NCBI GenBank assembly: GCA_035713725.1
Contig: DASTMZ010000151.1
Location: forward strand, 1 to 23,688
Direction of reading: 5' to 3'
From: DASQPR01 sp035713725
Lineage (GTDB): Bacteria > Actinomycetota > Actinomycetes > Mycobacteriales > Micromonosporaceae
DNA: 23,688 bases
Made by a program: the position numbers and the translations under genes. The notes under the pieces are model-generated. The model ran no database searches. It had not been told where the DNA came from and was given only the letters and a program-made list of their open reading frames with translations. Position 1 is the stretch's first letter; each line of letters starts with the position of its first letter. This document shows, piece by piece, positions 1-7,616 of this stretch.

Positions 1-1119
1 TTGCGGACCTGGTCGGTCAGGTTCGAACCCATCGAGTTGACGTTGTCGGTGAGGTCGCGCCAGGTGCCCGAGACGCCGGCGACTTCGGCCTGACCGCCGA
101 GCTTGCCTTCGGTACCCACTTCGCGGGCGACGCGGGTGACCTCGTCGGCGAACGACGACAGCTGGTCGACCATCGTGTTGACGGTGTTCTTGAGCGCCAG
201 GATCTCGCCACGTGCGTCCACGGTGATCTTCTGCGACAGGTCGCCGCGGGCGACCGCCGTGGTGACCTGGGCGATGTTGCGCACCTGCGCGGTCAGGTTG
301 CCGGCGAGTTGGTTGACGTTATCGGTCAGGTCCCGCCACGTACCGCCGACGCCCAGCACCTGCGCCTGGCCGCCGAGCTTGCCCTCGGTGCCCACTTCGC
401 GCGCCACGCGGGTCACCTCGTCGGCGAACGAGGACAACTGGTCGACCATCGTGTTGACGGTGTCCTTGAGCTCCAGGATCTCGCCCTGCGCCGCAACGGT
501 GATCCGCTGCGACAAGTCGCCACGGGCCACTGCGGTCGCCACCTGCGCGATGTTGCGCACCTGGTCGGTCAGGTTCGACGCCATCGAGTTGACGCTGTCG
601 GTCAGGTCCTTCCACGTGCCGGCCACGCCCGGCACCTCGGCCTGGCCGCCGAGCTTGCCCTCGGTGCCCACTTCGCGCGCCACGCGGGTGACCTGTTCGG
701 CGAAGACGCGCAGCGTGTCGGTGAGCGAGTTGATGGTCTCGGCCAGTTCCGCGACCTCGCCTTTCGCCGACACGGTGATCTTCTGGGACAGGTCGCCGTA
801 CGCGATCGCGGTCGTCACCTGCGAGATCGAGCGCACCTGGTTCGTCAGGTTCGCGGCCATCTGGTTGACGTTCGACGTCAGGTCGCGCCACGTACCGGAC
901 ACACCTCGTACGTCCGCCTGCCCGCCGAGCTTGCCTTCGGTGCCGACGTCGCGCGCCACCCGCGTCACCTCGTCGGCGAACGACGAGAGCTGGTCGACCA
1001 TCGTGTTGACGGTCCGTCCGATCTGAAGGAACTCGCCGCGTAGCGGTCGGCCCTCGATCTCGTTCGCCATGTGTTGGGACAAATCGCCCTCGGCTACCGC
1101 GGCGATGACGCGTGCGATT
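1..1119 (-). repeat. Direct repeat array of 276-bp units encoding HAMP domains
   Basis: Equivalent positions recur exactly 276 bp apart: the plus-strand blocks beginning ttgcggacc (1), ttgcgcacc (277), ttgcgcacc (553) and gagcgcacc (829) start successive units. The block cttgccttcggtgcc or close variants recurs in each. The promoter-proximal unit (829 to about 1119) is about 15 bp longer because of a small insertion (GRPLRGEFLQ region). Near-identity at DNA level across units is seen by eye; percent identity was not computed. Confidence 0.9.
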
Positions 1120-1451
1120 TCGGTTGTCGGCCGGCCGAGGTCGTCCATCAGCGCGTTGACCGTACGGGTGGTCTCGGCCCACGCGCCGTCGAGTCCCTCG
1201 TCGCCGAGCCGCTCGGTGAGCCGCCCTTCGCGTCCTACCAACCGGGCAATCCGTACGAAGTTATCCGCCTGACGCTCCTGCTGCGCGACGACCTCGTTGA
1301 ACGCGTCGACGACAGCGGCGCCGGCATCACCGCGGCGGGGCAGCCGCACCTTGAAGTCGCCCAGGCGTACGCGGTGCAATGCCTCAGTCAGCTCGCCAAG
1401 GAGCGGATCGGTGCCCGGCCGTTGCCCCGGTCGCTGCTCGGTCACGGTCAT
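1..1451 (-). CDS. HAMP-repeat sensor histidine kinase (N-terminal part, runs off window)
   Basis: The frame opens at ATG 1451 and stays open to the window edge, giving 483 codons and no stop. A GGGAGGG Shine-Dalgarno ends 4 bases before the ATG. There is no signal peptide or membrane segment, so the visible part is cytoplasmic. After an N-terminal region of about 110 residues (MTVTEQRP...) come at least four HAMP cycles of about 92 residues, each with the pattern A-V-A-x-G-D-L-S-Q, then NTMVDQLSSFADEVTRVARE, VGTEGKLGGQA and GTWRDLTDNVN. Proteins with this HAMP array are group III-type hybrid kinases. In the family, GAF, HisKA/HATPase and receiver domains follow; these would lie outside the window and are inferred, not seen. 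The gene is divergent from the SpoIIE-type phosphatase gene, which suggests a shared control region. Confidence is high for the HAMP array and moderate for the full kinase. Confidence 0.88.
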   Translation of the reverse strand, partial: MTVTEQRPGQRPGTDPLLGELTEALHRVRLGDFKVRLPRRGDAGAAVVDAFNEVVAQQERQADNFVRIARLVGREGRLTERLGDEGLDGAWAETTRTVNALMDDLGRPTTEIARVIAAVAEGDLSQHMANEIEGRPLRGEFLQIGRTVNTMVDQLSSFADEVTRVARDVGTEGKLGGQADVRGVSGTWRDLTSNVNQMAANLTNQVRSISQVTTAIAYGDLSQKITVSAKGEVAELAETINSLTDTLRVFAEQVTRVAREVGTEGKLGGQAEVPGVAGTWKDLTDSVNSMASNLTDQVRNIAQVATAVARGDLSQRITVAAQGEILELKDTVNTMVDQLSSFADEVTRVAREVGTEGKLGGQAQVLGVGGTWRDLTDNVNQLAGNLTAQVRNIAQVTTAVARGDLSQKITVDARGEILALKNTVNTMVDQLSSFADEVTRVAREVGTEGKLGGQAEVAGVSGTWRDLTDNVNSMGSNLTDQVR

Positions 1452-1465
1452 GACGCCCTCCCGTC

Positions 1466-1488
1466 GCGCCGCCGCGCGCCGGCGGCGC
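1466..1488. promoter_or_regulatory. Perfect GC inverted repeat in the divergent promoter region
   Basis: GCGCCGCCG (1466-1474) and CGGCGGCGC (1480-1488) are perfect 9-bp arms around a 5-base spacer. On the minus strand the hairpin would lie in the leader of the HAMP kinase, ending 3 bases before its GGGAGGG ribosome binding site. It could be an operator, a leader hairpin, or a chance product of GC-rich sequence. I could not assign convincing -35/-10 boxes in 1452-1558. Confidence 0.4.
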
Positions 1489-1558
1489 GTAGCGAACCTG
1501 GTGGGACGGCGACCAGCACGGCTGGCTACACCGCTCCACTCGGAGGACACTACTGTTC

Positions 1559-3802
1559 GTGGCCCCCAACGCAACACGTCGTCTGCACCTGCGCGCCGAC
1601 CGGCACGCGCCGTCCACGGTGCGGACCGCGGTGCGTCAGGTGCTCGCCGAGGCCGCGCTTTCCGAGATGGCCGACGACGTGATGCTGCTGGCCACCGAAC
1701 TCGTCACAAATGCCGTATTGCACGCCGGCACCGATCTCGACGTGACCATTGACGTTGACTCGGCGCGCGTACATGTGGCGGTAGCGGACGGTCACCGTGG
1801 CGAAGTACCGACGCTTGACACGGCCGACGGGCAGCGTCCGTTGCTGTCGCACGGGCGGGGTCTGGTACTCGTTGACCACATCGCGACCCGGTGGGGCGTG
1901 GTCCATCACGGGGCGGGCAAGACGGTGTGGTTCGAGGTGTTCCGCGCCGACGTCGTGGTCGACGAGTTTCATGGTGTCGACGCGCTGGGTCCGGGCGTAC
2001 CGGCATCCAACGGCTCGACAACGGCACTCGCCGCCGCCGCTTTGGCGAGCGCAACCAGCGACGGCGCGGCGGTCGTCACCGGCGACGGCGTCGCGATTCC
2101 GCGGCCGCGTGCCGGCGGCGTGGTCACCATTCCGGAGATTTGGCAGACCGCGCCGGTCGCGGACGATCTGACGCGACTCGCCGACCAGGCCGTCGCAGAC
2201 CTGTCCGCCGCGGCCGGCGGCGCGGCCGTCGACCTGTCGTTCGATCGCGCGGACGGCCGCGGTGAGCAACGCGTCGCGCGCGCCGGTGCGGCACATCACG
2301 AGCCGACGGCGGTACGCGTGCCGCTGCCGTTGACGCCTCCCATGCACGGCAGTCTGACCGTCTACGCGGCGGAGTTACCCGACCACGTAAAGAATCTGGC
2401 CGTGCTTGCCGCCCGGGCGTTCACGGTCGTGGTGGACAACCATCGGTTGCGCACGGCCGACCTCCGGCGCCGCGCCGAGGTCGCGTTTATCACCGGGGCG
2501 AGCGACTTGCTGGCGCAGTCGCTGGAGATCGATCTGACCATGGCGCTGGTCCCGCGGCTGTTCGTGCCACGGCTCGGCGAATGGTGTGCGGTGCTGCGCT
2601 GCTTCGACGGCGGTCCGCCACAGGTCGCCGCCTCGACCCACGCGGACGAGGCGCAGACGGTCGCGGTGCGACGGCTCCTCGACCTGCCGGCCAACCGACG
2701 CGTGCTGGCCGACGCGATGACGCCTGGCCAGCACACGACGCTGTCCACCGGCCTGGACGGCATCGCGGTGCCGCTGATCGTGCGCGGGCACCGGCTCGGC
2801 GTGCTGGCCGTCGGTCGGCCACGCGGTCGCCGGCACGACGCCGAGGAGCTTGCCGTCATCGTCGACCTGGCCCGGCGGACCGCGCTCGCGCTCGACAACG
2901 CGCAGCTTCACGAGGAGCGTCGCGCGGCCACCGATACGCTGCGCCAGGCCCTGCTACCACCCGCGTTGCCGCACGTCGACGGCGTACGGTTCGCGGCGGA
3001 GTACATTCCCGCGATCGGTACGGTCGACGTCGGCGGCGACTTCTACGACGTACTCGAAATGCCCGACGGCCGGTGGCTCATGGTGCTCGGCGACGTGTCG
3101 GGCAAGGGCGCCGCGGCCGCCGCCGTCACCGGCCTGGTACGCAACGTGCTGCGGGTTCTCGTGCGCGAGGGCCGTCCGGTCCCGGAGATCCTGGCGCGCA
3201 TCAACGAGGAACTCGCCGAGCAGGGCGGCGGGCGGTTCGCGACGCTCGCGGTGGCGGCCGTCGACGCCGGACCGACCGTCCGTGCGCGCATCTACCTCGC
3301 CGGACACGAACGGCCGATCCTGATCCGTACCACCGGCGAGACCGAGGCGGTCGGACGCAACGGCAGCGCGCTCGGACTGCTGCCGGCGATCACCGTTGTC
3401 CCGGTGGACGTGGACATGGCCTCCGGCGACACGTTGGTGTTCTTCACCGACGGAGTGACGGAGCGGCGGGACGGCATGGACCTGTTCGGGCTCGCCCGCG
3501 CGCACGAGGTGCTCGCGCCGCTCGCCGGCCACGACGCCGACGTGGTCGCCGCACGCCTGCGCTCGGCGACGATCGCGTTTTCGGCGGAGACACCCCGCGA
3601 CGACATCGCCATCCTCGCGATGCGCAACGACACGCCACCCCCCCCGAAGGCGGTGTCCGAGGTGGCGGCCGACGATCTCGACACGACCGTGGACGATCAC
3701 GAGACCGCTGCGGACGTGCACGCCGCGGCAAGCGTCGGCGGCGAGGCCGGCGAGCCGGCCACCTCCGGCCAACGGGTGGCCGCGACCGCCCGACGCGGTT
3801 GA
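1559..3802 (+). CDS. SpoIIE-family PP2C phosphatase with N-terminal HATPase and central GAF domain
   Basis: This cytoplasmic signalling protein has 747 residues. Residues about 15-130 form a GHKL/RsbW-like ATPase (N-box ELVTNAVLHA at about 47-56; G-box region HGRGLVLVDHIATRWGV). Residues about 300-460 look like a GAF sensor. Residues about 475-690 are a SpoIIE/PP2C domain with GGDFYDV (Asp at 494), GDVSGKG, FFTDGVTER and PRDDIAIL metal-site motifs. A low-complexity acidic tail follows. In this family the ATPase phosphorylates anti-sigma-factor antagonists and the PP2C domain dephosphorylates them, in partner switching. Having both in one chain suggests a self-contained switch (inference). The GTG at 1559 lies 12 bases after GGAGG (1542-1546), which is long; an in-frame CTG at 1553 would be better spaced. 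It is divergent from the HAMP kinase and 127 bp upstream of a Ser/Thr kinase. Confidence 0.93.
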   Translation: MAPNATRRLHLRADRHAPSTVRTAVRQVLAEAALSEMADDVMLLATELVTNAVLHAGTDLDVTIDVDSARVHVAVADGHRGEVPTLDTADGQRPLLSHGRGLVLVDHIATRWGVVHHGAGKTVWFEVFRADVVVDEFHGVDALGPGVPASNGSTTALAAAALASATSDGAAVVTGDGVAIPRPRAGGVVTIPEIWQTAPVADDLTRLADQAVADLSAAAGGAAVDLSFDRADGRGEQRVARAGAAHHEPTAVRVPLPLTPPMHGSLTVYAAELPDHVKNLAVLAARAFTVVVDNHRLRTADLRRRAEVAFITGASDLLAQSLEIDLTMALVPRLFVPRLGEWCAVLRCFDGGPPQVAASTHADEAQTVAVRRLLDLPANRRVLADAMTPGQHTTLSTGLDGIAVPLIVRGHRLGVLAVGRPRGRRHDAEELAVIVDLARRTALALDNAQLHEERRAATDTLRQALLPPALPHVDGVRFAAEYIPAIGTVDVGGDFYDVLEMPDGRWLMVLGDVSGKGAAAAAVTGLVRNVLRVLVREGRPVPEILARINEELAEQGGGRFATLAVAAVDAGPTVRARIYLAGHERPILIRTTGETEAVGRNGSALGLLPAITVVPVDVDMASGDTLVFFTDGVTERRDGMDLFGLARAHEVLAPLAGHDADVVAARLRSATIAFSAETPRDDIAILAMRNDTPPPPKAVSEVAADDLDTTVDDHETAADVHAAASVGGEAGEPATSGQRVAATARRG

Positions 3803-3825
3803 CGCGATCGGGCACGCTGGGCGAT

Positions 3826-3844
3826 GCCCGCACGACACGCGGGC
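3826..3844. other. Short GC hairpin between phosphatase and Ser/Thr kinase genes
   Basis: GCCCGC (3826-3831) and GCGGGC (3839-3844) are perfect 6-bp arms around 7 bases, 23 bases after the phosphatase stop. No T-run follows. It may be a weak terminator or attenuator ahead of the kinase gene; a chance repeat is not excluded. Confidence 0.3.
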
Positions 3845-3929
3845 GGCCACGTCTTGACGCGCGCAGCGCCGAGCGTCACGGTGAGCCGGTCGGCGGCAAG
3901 CCAGCCGACGGGACGGGTGAGGGTGGTGG

Positions 3930-5534
3930 ATGTCTGAGCGCGCGGTGATCGCCGGGCGGTACGAGCTCCTCACCGAGTTGGGCCAGGGCGGCTTCGGCGC
4001 GGTGTGGCGCGCGTACGACCGGACGCTCGGGCGTGACGTCGCGGTGAAGCTGGTCTCCTTCGACTCGCTCGCCCACGCCGACGCCGCGATGGCGCGCTTC
4101 CGGCAGGAGGCACGTGCGGTGGCCGGCTTCAATCACCCGAACATCGTCATCGCGCACGACTTCGGCGAGCACGACGGCTCCGCTTATCTGGTCATGGAGT
4201 TGGTCACCGGCGGTTCGCTCGCCGACGAACAGGAGCGGGCCCGCTCCACCGGCGATGGCTCACTCCCGCTGGCACGGGTGCGCACGCTGGCCGATCAGAT
4301 CTGCGCCGGTCTCGGCGCGGCGCACGCGGCCGGACTCGTCCACCGCGATCTCAAGCCGGCGAACATCATGCTGAGCGGCAACACCGGTGCGGTGAAGATC
4401 GTCGACTTCGGCATCGTCTGGGTGGATCGCGAGTCGCGACTGACGCGGGACGGCGACCACCTGGGTACGCTCCGGTACGCGGCGCCGGAACAGCTGGACA
4501 CCGGCGTCGTGGACGGGCGCGCCGACCTCTACGCCCTCGCTTGCGTGCTCTACGAACTGCTGTCCGGCCGGTCGCCGTACCGCGCGAACACGCCGGCCGA
4601 TTGGATCGCCGCGCACCTGAAGGCGGAGCCGATCCCGTTACGCGTGGTGCGTCCCGACGTACCCGATGGGCTGGCCGTACTCATCCACCGCATGCTCGCC
4701 AAGGATCCGGCACACCGACCGGCCAACGCGGACGAAGTGCGGGCGGCGCTCGCGGCACCGGACGAGGTGCCGATCATCGGGCGCGCACAGTTCGGCCGGG
4801 TCGGCGCGGCGGCCGCCACCGCGCCCGTCGTGTCCGCGCCTGTGATGTCCACGCCGTCCGGTGACTCGCCCTCGTCAACGACGCCATCGGGCGGCTCCCG
4901 CATCGCGACGCGGCCGTATTCGGTCGGGTTGGGTTCACCGGTGTCCGGCAACGGTGGCATCGGGGCGCCGACCCAGCCGCCCACCATGTTCGACGCGCGC
5001 GGTCTGCCGCCGTACCCGCGCATCCAGCGACCCACCAACGGCATCGCCACGGCCGGCCTGGTGTGCGGCATTCTGCCGTTGCCGCCGTTCGGGTTTGTGT
5101 TCGGCCTGATCGGCTTCCTCCGAGCGAGGCGCCTCGGTGGTGTCGGGCGGGTCCGCGGCGCGCTGGGCGTGATCTTTGCGCTGCTGTGGTCGGTACCCGT
5201 GATCGGCGGCATCGGTGCGGGCCTCGAGCACCTGTCGCGGCGCCTCGATCCGGCGTGCATCTCGGTTGGCGTCTACACGCACCAGTTCGAGGCGCGGATC
5301 CGGGGCGACGGCACCGACATACACGCGATCGTCGTGGAACTGACGACGGCGGCGGCCGAGCTTCGCGCGGATGCCGCGAAGTCGAACCACCCCAACACCG
5401 CGGCCGACCTGAACGCGTTCGCGAACGACCTCGATGCGTGGCGTGCCACGGTGGCGAGCGGACATGTGCCGTCCAAGGCACTGTCCCAACGGCTCGCGGG
5501 CTATCCGGAGAAGATCCGCCAAGACTGTACGTGA
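3930..5534 (+). CDS. Membrane Ser/Thr protein kinase (PknB-like, no PASTA)
   Basis: This is a Hanks-type kinase of 534 residues. The kinase domain spans about 10-275: glycine loop GQGGFGAV (18-25), ATP lysine K40 in VAVKLV, HRDLKPAN with catalytic D140 and N145, DFG at 159-161, and APEQ. A Pro/Ser/Thr-rich linker (about 285-368) leads to two hydrophobic segments (about 371-395 and 408-432) that resemble a DUF4190-type membrane region. The C-terminal part has about 100 residues with C443 and C533, a possible disulfide pair if outside the cell. No PASTA repeats are present, so the input differs from that of PknB itself. ATG 3930 follows a GGTGAGGGTGGTGG stretch. It probably acts with the upstream phosphatase in one phospho-signalling unit (inference from adjacency). 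Its end faces rnhA with 7 bp between stops. Confidence 0.93.
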   Translation: MSERAVIAGRYELLTELGQGGFGAVWRAYDRTLGRDVAVKLVSFDSLAHADAAMARFRQEARAVAGFNHPNIVIAHDFGEHDGSAYLVMELVTGGSLADEQERARSTGDGSLPLARVRTLADQICAGLGAAHAAGLVHRDLKPANIMLSGNTGAVKIVDFGIVWVDRESRLTRDGDHLGTLRYAAPEQLDTGVVDGRADLYALACVLYELLSGRSPYRANTPADWIAAHLKAEPIPLRVVRPDVPDGLAVLIHRMLAKDPAHRPANADEVRAALAAPDEVPIIGRAQFGRVGAAAATAPVVSAPVMSTPSGDSPSSTTPSGGSRIATRPYSVGLGSPVSGNGGIGAPTQPPTMFDARGLPPYPRIQRPTNGIATAGLVCGILPLPPFGFVFGLIGFLRARRLGGVGRVRGALGVIFALLWSVPVIGGIGAGLEHLSRRLDPACISVGVYTHQFEARIRGDGTDIHAIVVELTTAAAELRADAAKSNHPNTAADLNAFANDLDAWRATVASGHVPSKALSQRLAGYPEKIRQDCT

Positions 5535-5541
5535 TCCGGCG

Positions 5542-5997
5542 TCACCGACCGCGCGCCTCGGCCATTCCCTTGTTGGCCAACGCATCCGCGCGTTCGTTGC
5601 CGGGATCTCCGGCGTGTCCCTTGACCCAGAGCCACTCGACCTCGTGACGGGCAACGGCGTCGGCAAGGCGCTGCCACAGGTCCGCGTTACGCACCGGTTT
5701 GCGGGCCGATGTCTTCCATCCGTTGCGGATCCAGCCGGCGAGCCAGGAGGTGATGCCCGATCGGACGTACGTGCTGTCGGTGTGCAGCCGTACCACGGAG
5801 GGACGAGTGAGGTGCTCGAGTGCCTCGATCGCGGCGGTCAACTCCATGCGGTTATTCGTCGTCGGCTCGCGCTGGCCGCCGTACAACTCCTTCTCGTGCC
5901 GTCCGTAGCTCAGCAGCGCGCCCCAACCGCCCGGTCCCGGGTTCCCCGAGCACGCGCCATCGGTGTAGACCTCGACCACTGGGCGACTCGTCGGCAT
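5542..5997 (-). CDS. rnhA: Ribonuclease HI
   Basis: This 151-residue type 1 RNase H degrades the RNA strand of RNA:DNA hybrids (R-loops, primer remnants) in the cytoplasm. The DEDD metal-site residues are all present: Asp in VYTDGACSGNPGPGGWG (residue 13), Glu in NNRMELTAAI (52), Asp in LHTDSTYV (74) and Asp in NERADALA (138), plus the His loop in VKGHAGDPGN (128). The spacing matches E. coli RNase HI. I chose ATG 5997 because GGTAAG lies 9 bases before it. A TTG at 6006 would add three residues. The gene converges on the Ser/Thr kinase and lies 36 bp beyond the peptide deformylase stop on the same strand, so it may be co-transcribed with that set. Confidence 0.95.
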   Translation of the reverse strand: MPTSRPVVEVYTDGACSGNPGPGGWGALLSYGRHEKELYGGQREPTTNNRMELTAAIEALEHLTRPSVVRLHTDSTYVRSGITSWLAGWIRNGWKTSARKPVRNADLWQRLADAVARHEVEWLWVKGHAGDPGNERADALANKGMAEARGR

Positions 5998-6033
5998 GGC
6001 GTGCAACTTACCGGGTCGACGCGCCGCAACCGA

Positions 6034-6681
6034 CTACCGATAGACCTGACGCGCGAAGACGGCGTGCGGCCCGGCCACCCGATCGAGGAACAGCAGGCCG
6101 TCGCAGTGATCCACCTCGTGCTGGACGGCACGGGCCTCGAACGCGTCGGTCGCCATCGTGACCGGCTCGGCCCGCCCGGGAAGATGGGCGCGGATCGCGA
6201 GCCGTCCGGCACGCTTGACGTCGCCGGTCAGATGCGGCACGGACAGGCAGCCCTCGCGGCCCTTGTGCCATTGCGTCGCGGCGACCACATCGGCGTTGCA
6301 TAGGACTAGCGCACCGTGGCAGGTACGCGTCTTCGGATGCTCGCGTACGTCGATCGCGAACACCCGTTGCGGTACGCCGATCTGGTGCGCCGCGATGCCG
6401 ACACAACCCGGCGCGGCGGCCATCGTCGCGAGAAGGTCAGCGGCGAGCGCGCGAACGTCGTGGGACGTCGGGTCAACTGCGGCGCCCGGTGCGGCGAGCG
6501 CCGGGTCGGGGGAGAGCACCGTTGTGCGTACCCGGCCGCGCGTGCCCCTCCGCCAGTCGAGGGCCGAAACCAGCCAGTCTGGTTCATGGCCCGCTTCGGC
6601 TGGTCCGCGCGCGTCGGCTCGTCTGCCCGCGTCACCGAGTCTGGTGGTGTCCGAGGCGGTCGGCGGCCATCCGGCCGTCAC
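6034..6681 (-). CDS. def: Peptide deformylase
   Basis: The enzyme removes the N-formyl group from nascent proteins and needs a metal ion. All three motifs are present: motif I GCVGIAAHQ (92-100; Cys replaces the first Gly of GxGLAAxQ), motif II EGCLS (metal ligand C145), and motif III QHEVDH (H188, E189, H192). GTG 6681 overlaps the upstream ACT-gene stop in GTGA, which implies translational coupling and gives 215 residues. The first 50 residues are polar, Arg/Ala-rich and unlike a deformylase core. GTG 6519 would give a 161-residue protein closer to the family norm but has no nearby ribosome binding site. It is the last gene of the 8102-6034 set. Function is high confidence; the start is uncertain. 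Confidence 0.9.
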   Translation of the reverse strand: MTAGWPPTASDTTRLGDAGRRADARGPAEAGHEPDWLVSALDWRRGTRGRVRTTVLSPDPALAAPGAAVDPTSHDVRALAADLLATMAAAPGCVGIAAHQIGVPQRVFAIDVREHPKTRTCHGALVLCNADVVAATQWHKGREGCLSVPHLTGDVKRAGRLAIRAHLPGRAEPVTMATDAFEARAVQHEVDHCDGLLFLDRVAGPHAVFARQVYR

Positions 6682-7310
6682 AGCATGTCCGCCTCGGCGG
6701 GCGAGAGGATCGCGGTCACGCCGAGCCGCGCCGCCTCGTCCGCGAGATCGGCGGTGAGGGCATCGACATCCGCCTCGGTCGGCAGGTCGACCTCCGCGGT
6801 CAACAGATACAGCGAACCGGCCAGCCGGGTGGTGAGGTCGGTGATGTTTCCGCCGGCGCGGGCGAGCGCCGCGGTCATCGCCGCTACGATGCCGAGCCGG
6901 TCCGCGCCATGCACGACCAACGTGTGCGGCAAGCCAACCGTGGCGGCGGGCGGTTCGTCCTCGAGCGCTCTCGCGGTCGCGATGAGATGACCGGCGTCGG
7001 TGAGCGGTCGCAGCGCCGCGGTAACGGCTGCCTCGTCGGCGGCGGTGGTGGCCTGGTCGGCGGTCGCAGCACGGTCGGAAGTGGCGGTGTCGTCGATCGT
7101 CGCCGCGCCACCGGCGGTGGCGGTGCCGTCGGTCGTGGCCCGATGATTGTCGATCTCCGGCGAGCAGACCAGCACCATCGCGAAGTGGCCACGCAGCAGC
7201 GTCATCGTGGAGTCGGTCAGGTTCAGGCCAAGCTCGGCGAGCGCGGTCGAGACCTCGGCGACGATGCCGGGCCGGTCCGGGCCGACAACGGTCACCGCGA
7301 TGTCGGTCAC
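6678..7310 (-). CDS. Double ACT-domain protein (GcvR-like)
   Basis: This protein has 210 residues and two ACT domains: one at about 2-55 (VTVVGPDRPGIVAEVSTALAELG) and one at about 127-200 (LVVHGADRLGIVAAMTAAL). They are joined by a Thr/Ala/Asp-rich linker (about 58-95, repeated TAT/AAT units) that is probably disordered. ACT pairs bind amino acids or other small ligands. This arrangement is that of the GcvR (glycine cleavage system repressor) family, but no glycine cleavage gene is nearby, so the ligand and target are unknown. GTG 7310 overlaps the preceding gene's stop in GTGA and lies 5 bases after GAGG. The alternative GTG 7313 adds one residue. The stop overlaps the def start, so the gene sits inside a coupled operon. 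Confidence 0.85.
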   Translation of the reverse strand: MTDIAVTVVGPDRPGIVAEVSTALAELGLNLTDSTMTLLRGHFAMVLVCSPEIDNHRATTDGTATAGGAATIDDTATSDRAATADQATTAADEAAVTAALRPLTDAGHLIATARALEDEPPAATVGLPHTLVVHGADRLGIVAAMTAALARAGGNITDLTTRLAGSLYLLTAEVDLPTEADVDALTADLADEAARLGVTAILSPAEADML

Positions 7311-7615
7311 CACGGCCTCGCGTGCGTCGACGGGGGTACCACGATCGGCTCGCTAGCCGGCGGCGCGGACGCAGCGATGCGCACGATCGCATGGGTGTCC
7401 TGGCCGGCCGAACGCGTGTTCACACAGCGCGCGAGCAACGCGCCGCCGCCGAAGAACGCGACGATGGCGAGGAGCCACGCAATCAGTGCGCGCCGTGGGA
7501 ACGGGCAGAACCTCCGCCGCCCGACGTAGGGCCACTGATGGGCCCACCGGGGATAGTTCGGCGGTGGTGGCCCGGCGATCGGCCGTTGATCACGAAACGG
7601 CCTCTCGGAGGACAT
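7307..7615 (-). CDS. Small single-pass membrane protein, unknown function
   Basis: This 102-residue protein has a Pro/Arg-rich cytoplasmic N-terminus (PPPPNYPRW and GRRRFCPFPRRA), one hydrophobic segment at about 44-62 (LIAWLLAIVAFFGGGALLA) and a short Pro/Ala-rich outer tail. I do not recognise a family. Positive-inside charges put the N-terminus in the cytoplasm. ATG 7615 begins 1 base after the stop of the secreted-protein gene, and its own stop overlaps the ACT gene by 4 bases, so it is the second gene in a four-gene coupled set. Confidence 0.72.
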   Translation of the reverse strand: MSSERPFRDQRPIAGPPPPNYPRWAHQWPYVGRRRFCPFPRRALIAWLLAIVAFFGGGALLARCVNTRSAGQDTHAIVRIAASAPPASEPIVVPPSTHARPW

Positions 7616-7616
7616 G

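Noticed and set aside
103..1043. Two plus-strand open frames with repeated protein blocks
   Set aside because: They are antisense shadows of the HAMP repeats; the repetition comes from the real minus-strand gene.
1..1119. Regular 276-bp periodicity as a possible CRISPR or satellite array
   Set aside because: Units are fully coding HAMP domains with no repeat/spacer alternation.
2954..4132. Long minus-strand open frame across the phosphatase/kinase junction
   Set aside because: It is antisense to two clear genes and has no recognisable domain or ribosome binding site.
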